Shown: piece after piece, positions 7,901 through 9,197 of the stretch
Layout: each line of letters starts with the position of its first letter
How positions within the stretch are numbered: position 1 is the stretch's first letter
Source of the DNA: Acidobacteriota bacterium
GTDB taxonomy: Bacteria; Acidobacteriota; Aminicenantia; UBA2199
Length of the DNA: 9,197 nt
Assembly: GCA_021817755.1 (NCBI GenBank)
Contig: JAKAGC010000108.1
Span: forward strand, 1 to 9,197
Reading direction: 5' to 3'
The notes under the pieces: model-generated
The model's database searches: none
Told to the model about the DNA's origin: nothing
The model's input: the letters and a program-made list of their open reading frames with translations, nothing else
Position numbers and translations under genes: made by a program

Positions 7901-9182
7901 GACTTACCGGGAAGGAATAAAAGGAACCGAACCTTTTTATGTTGTATCGGTGGTGCCCTGGATCAGGACAGTTAAAAAGAATTTGATCGTATTGACGATC
8001 GGGTTATTGGCCGCAGGGTTTTTCCTGGTAATCGGATTGTATCTGGCCGCACATTATCTCACAAAATTTGTCTTCCTGAAAGAGACCGATATTGCACCCG
8101 GAGAAAGTTCATTGGTATTCAATAACCATAGCCGGCCCGGCCCCGGTAGAATCTTATACCTGGGAAAAGAGCCCCAGGGATTTAAACTGGACATCAAGCC
8201 AGGGGATCTGTTTAAAGTAGATTTTAGTAATATTCCGTCCGGTGGGCATTTTAATCCCGGTTTCCCTGTTGATAAGAAAACAGTAATCATCGATCATTTC
8301 GATTATAAAATGTATGATCCCCAATTCAATAAAACCAAGCTCGAAGTCATGGAGCGTCTTGTTTACGGATTCGATGTGGAAATTGCGATATTTTCCAGGT
8401 ATGAACCCATGGAGAACTTTAAACTGGAAGAAGGCAAAGAAACCCAAAAAGAAGAAAAGAAAGAGGATAGCGGTACCACCCCAATTATCGACCGGTGGAA
8501 AAAAGTATTGGGAAGTTTCGAATACAGGTACTTCGTGGAACGGGATAAAAAGAGTCATGAACACAAAACCGGTTTGATTTCGGGAAATCTCCCCCCTGAA
8601 GCACAGGAGATCATCGAGTTTATCGATGATGAATGCGAGGGAACACCTTACCTGGAGCCTGTAAAAAAGCGGATTGCTGAAGATCTGGCAAAACTTGAGC
8701 CATCGGATTATAAAAATATAACATTAACCGCATGGAAAGACCGGATGAATGAGTATGCCAACGACGTATACAATGAGATATGGCGTACCTGTACACGGGA
8801 TGAAAAGCTTGTATTAATCCGGTTAGCGCGGGAAGGATTATTAAATCCTCGTAACAAGGAGAATATTCGCAAACTCATGCGCAGGCAATTGATATTACAT
8901 GCCCCATTACGGTTAATATGTCCCTCTTTCAAGAAATTCATTTTGAATGTAGAGGATTTCGAATCCATATTGGAATGGAAGAAGAAGCAGTATAAAAGTA
9001 TATGGATGGAGATACGGCAGCCGTTGATGTTTTTAGTAACCGGGGTCATCATCTTTTTAATGGCTACACAACCCGGGATGTTGGAATCCTGGATGGTAGT
9101 CATACCTGCTGTAAGTAGTTTTATACCTGTATTATTGAAGTTGGTGGACCAGGTAAAAAGTATCGGAGGCCGTGGAGAGTAA
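4932..9182 (+). CDS. Polytopic membrane sensor with two Cache-like regions, a third exterior region and a degenerate NTPase domain
   Basis: 1416 residues from 4932 (1419 if the ATG at 4923 is used). Predicted order: TM1 at 12-32; exterior sensor region 33-280; TM2 and TM3 near 284-303 and 319-344; a second exterior region 345-597 resembling a double Cache domain, with FVIIDNNG then FHSD near 523-537, NENFF, and IPWTVAVFRD near 588-597; six segments TM4-TM9 between 616 and 819; a third exterior region 820-1015; TM10 at 1016-1039; a cytosolic region to about 1362; and two C-terminal segments near 1364-1379 and 1386-1403. Loops predicted inside are rich in Arg/Lys, which agrees with this topology. 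The cytosolic part looks like an AAA/STAND NTPase: a strand ending LYLG (G1078) where a P-loop belongs, a Walker-B-like IIDHFD (D1121, D1124) and a sensor-1-like IFSR (S1155/R1156). The GK[S/T] of Walker A is missing. Known of Cache: extracellular small-molecule sensing. No kinase, HAMP, MCP or cyclase output is present; how it signals is unknown. Confidence 0.8.
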   Translation: MRKTFERFNPSLIFIISALVFIVPLGYYFFFWVPAQRADLTRQYLRSSAMISNLLEKEVENIGTVSRGADFIIDEKDDALIEEDISERIDALFDTPYIKTQFVHLWPGIKKNTAKPLFFTSILAETTEPFEFTVKKEFFIQNGTRVAEFKIILDPDAFISQVTGGSEFEEVFLVNKSGAIMGEPGKIDTQQSRSGIKLNDLKSFFEKIKSDKNDKTSTPLVKQYIDPTDFLSQVADVDIAGNKYRLFLQPVILHIEGIWNKNYYTTGIISLNEFDKRSRAISNNVLLLFVLLILLALIGFPLLKLRLIGPADGVRLRDILFLSFSFIIGIPVILFFILTVSGYYIDENNARTELENLSKEIQTRFTNELTDAYDQLSILVNERKEYLYPWTGGRLKPTKKPLLEELNTGNKLIYPYFDMAFIAGKEGKQVYVRNTDDRLLSSTPAGNPDLTQKIREKEFLYLPDNRPFSLDPMYSKSTGIYQLNLTIPFTGEPEKTEPPMEAAGICFRPLSVMEPVIPEGYGFVIIDNNGMVTFHSDYRLNGNENFFSECGSRAGLIKATIQSRGKDIIRLPYKNKDSDFFFSPLQDIPWTVAVFRDRAITGSRNLEKIYRASLRYLLYFAALALVISLYFFIIFLYGFLLRITGLCKHKADTKLTWLWPHKNLKFKYFCISFLNIGVFIFLTIDLLLRDKPFRGILVLPLLALILSYVAIQKTLIRMRSTHKPGSRWFMFFRDVIIPLALFLMLILPFAFLTPYLKTVLSQKSFLSGLILFYLFLLFIPNREIENRRIRNWGLYRNSYTIAFYSFILLLLAYPAMVTYKIAFHEENITNVKYHQFTLSRDYTSWQKRLAREYKPQYEVLKDERERRNTRGYYFIPSQKTYIIDKSMVEFLKRTDGNILLMQMNFSSVFNDFIVKEANLFPETIINPRTRPIMGMFLETLGQLIPFDNRYSEKLRHFYNDQSQDGSLTWMNIIAGNVEKEYLRFDEKNELTYREGIKGTEPFYVVSVVPWIRTVKKNLIVLTIGLLAAGFFLVIGLYLAAHYLTKFVFLKETDIAPGESSLVFNNHSRPGPGRILYLGKEPQGFKLDIKPGDLFKVDFSNIPSGGHFNPGFPVDKKTVIIDHFDYKMYDPQFNKTKLEVMERLVYGFDVEIAIFSRYEPMENFKLEEGKETQKEEKKEDSGTTPIIDRWKKVLGSFEYRYFVERDKKSHEHKTGLISGNLPPEAQEIIEFIDDECEGTPYLEPVKKRIAEDLAKLEPSDYKNITLTAWKDRMNEYANDVYNEIWRTCTRDEKLVLIRLAREGLLNPRNKENIRKLMRRQLILHAPLRLICPSFKKFILNVEDFESILEWKKKQYKSIWMEIRQPLMFLVTGVIIFLMATQPGMLESWMVVIPAVSSFIPVLLKLVDQVKSIGGRGE

Positions 9183-9197
9183 TTTCCCGAAATAGTA

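Overview
The window is a bacterial chromosomal or contig segment with three complete genes, all on the + strand. The first is a 1212-residue TIR / STAND-type NTPase / pentatricopeptide-like repeat protein (230-3868). The second is a small lipoprotein with a regular bactofilin-like repeat (4013-4705). The third is a 1416-residue polytopic membrane protein with Cache-type sensor regions and a degenerate NTPase domain (4932-9182). The base composition is moderately AT-rich. Shine-Dalgarno sites, sigma70-like promoters, a lipobox protein and a multi-Cache membrane sensor point to a free-living, envelope-rich bacterium. No taxonomic marker is present. The mix of giant sensor proteins and eukaryote-like repeats would suit an Acidobacteriota/Aminicenantota-type genome, but that is only a guess.

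Layout. Positions 1-143 are AT-rich and I see no gene there. Positions 144-172 form a near-consensus sigma70 promoter (TTGACA, 17 bp, TATAAA) about 57 bp before the first start codon, so the TIR gene probably begins its own transcription unit. It ends at 3868 and is followed by a GC-rich hairpin (3881-3910) that has no U-tract. The lipoprotein gene has a strong Shine-Dalgarno that places its start at 4013. It ends before a convincing intrinsic terminator (4771-4804). A second promoter candidate and a short repeat/hairpin lie between that terminator and the membrane protein gene, which runs to 9182. The last 15 bases hold nothing recognisable.

How the parts may work together. I see no shared operon; the genes look individually transcribed or loosely linked. 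The first gene stands out. It has the effector-switch-sensor plan of a plant TIR-NLR or a bacterial STAND (Avs-type) immune protein, with the sensor replaced by an array of twelve 32-residue PPR-like repeats. These repeats vary at the two positions that, in plant PPR proteins, choose the RNA base. Read by that code, the array spells UGGUGAUGGCUU. The reasonable hypothesis is a single-protein defence or abortive-infection device that senses a particular RNA and activates a TIR NADase. The other two genes are envelope proteins with no evident link to it, apart from a loose theme of sensing at the membrane.
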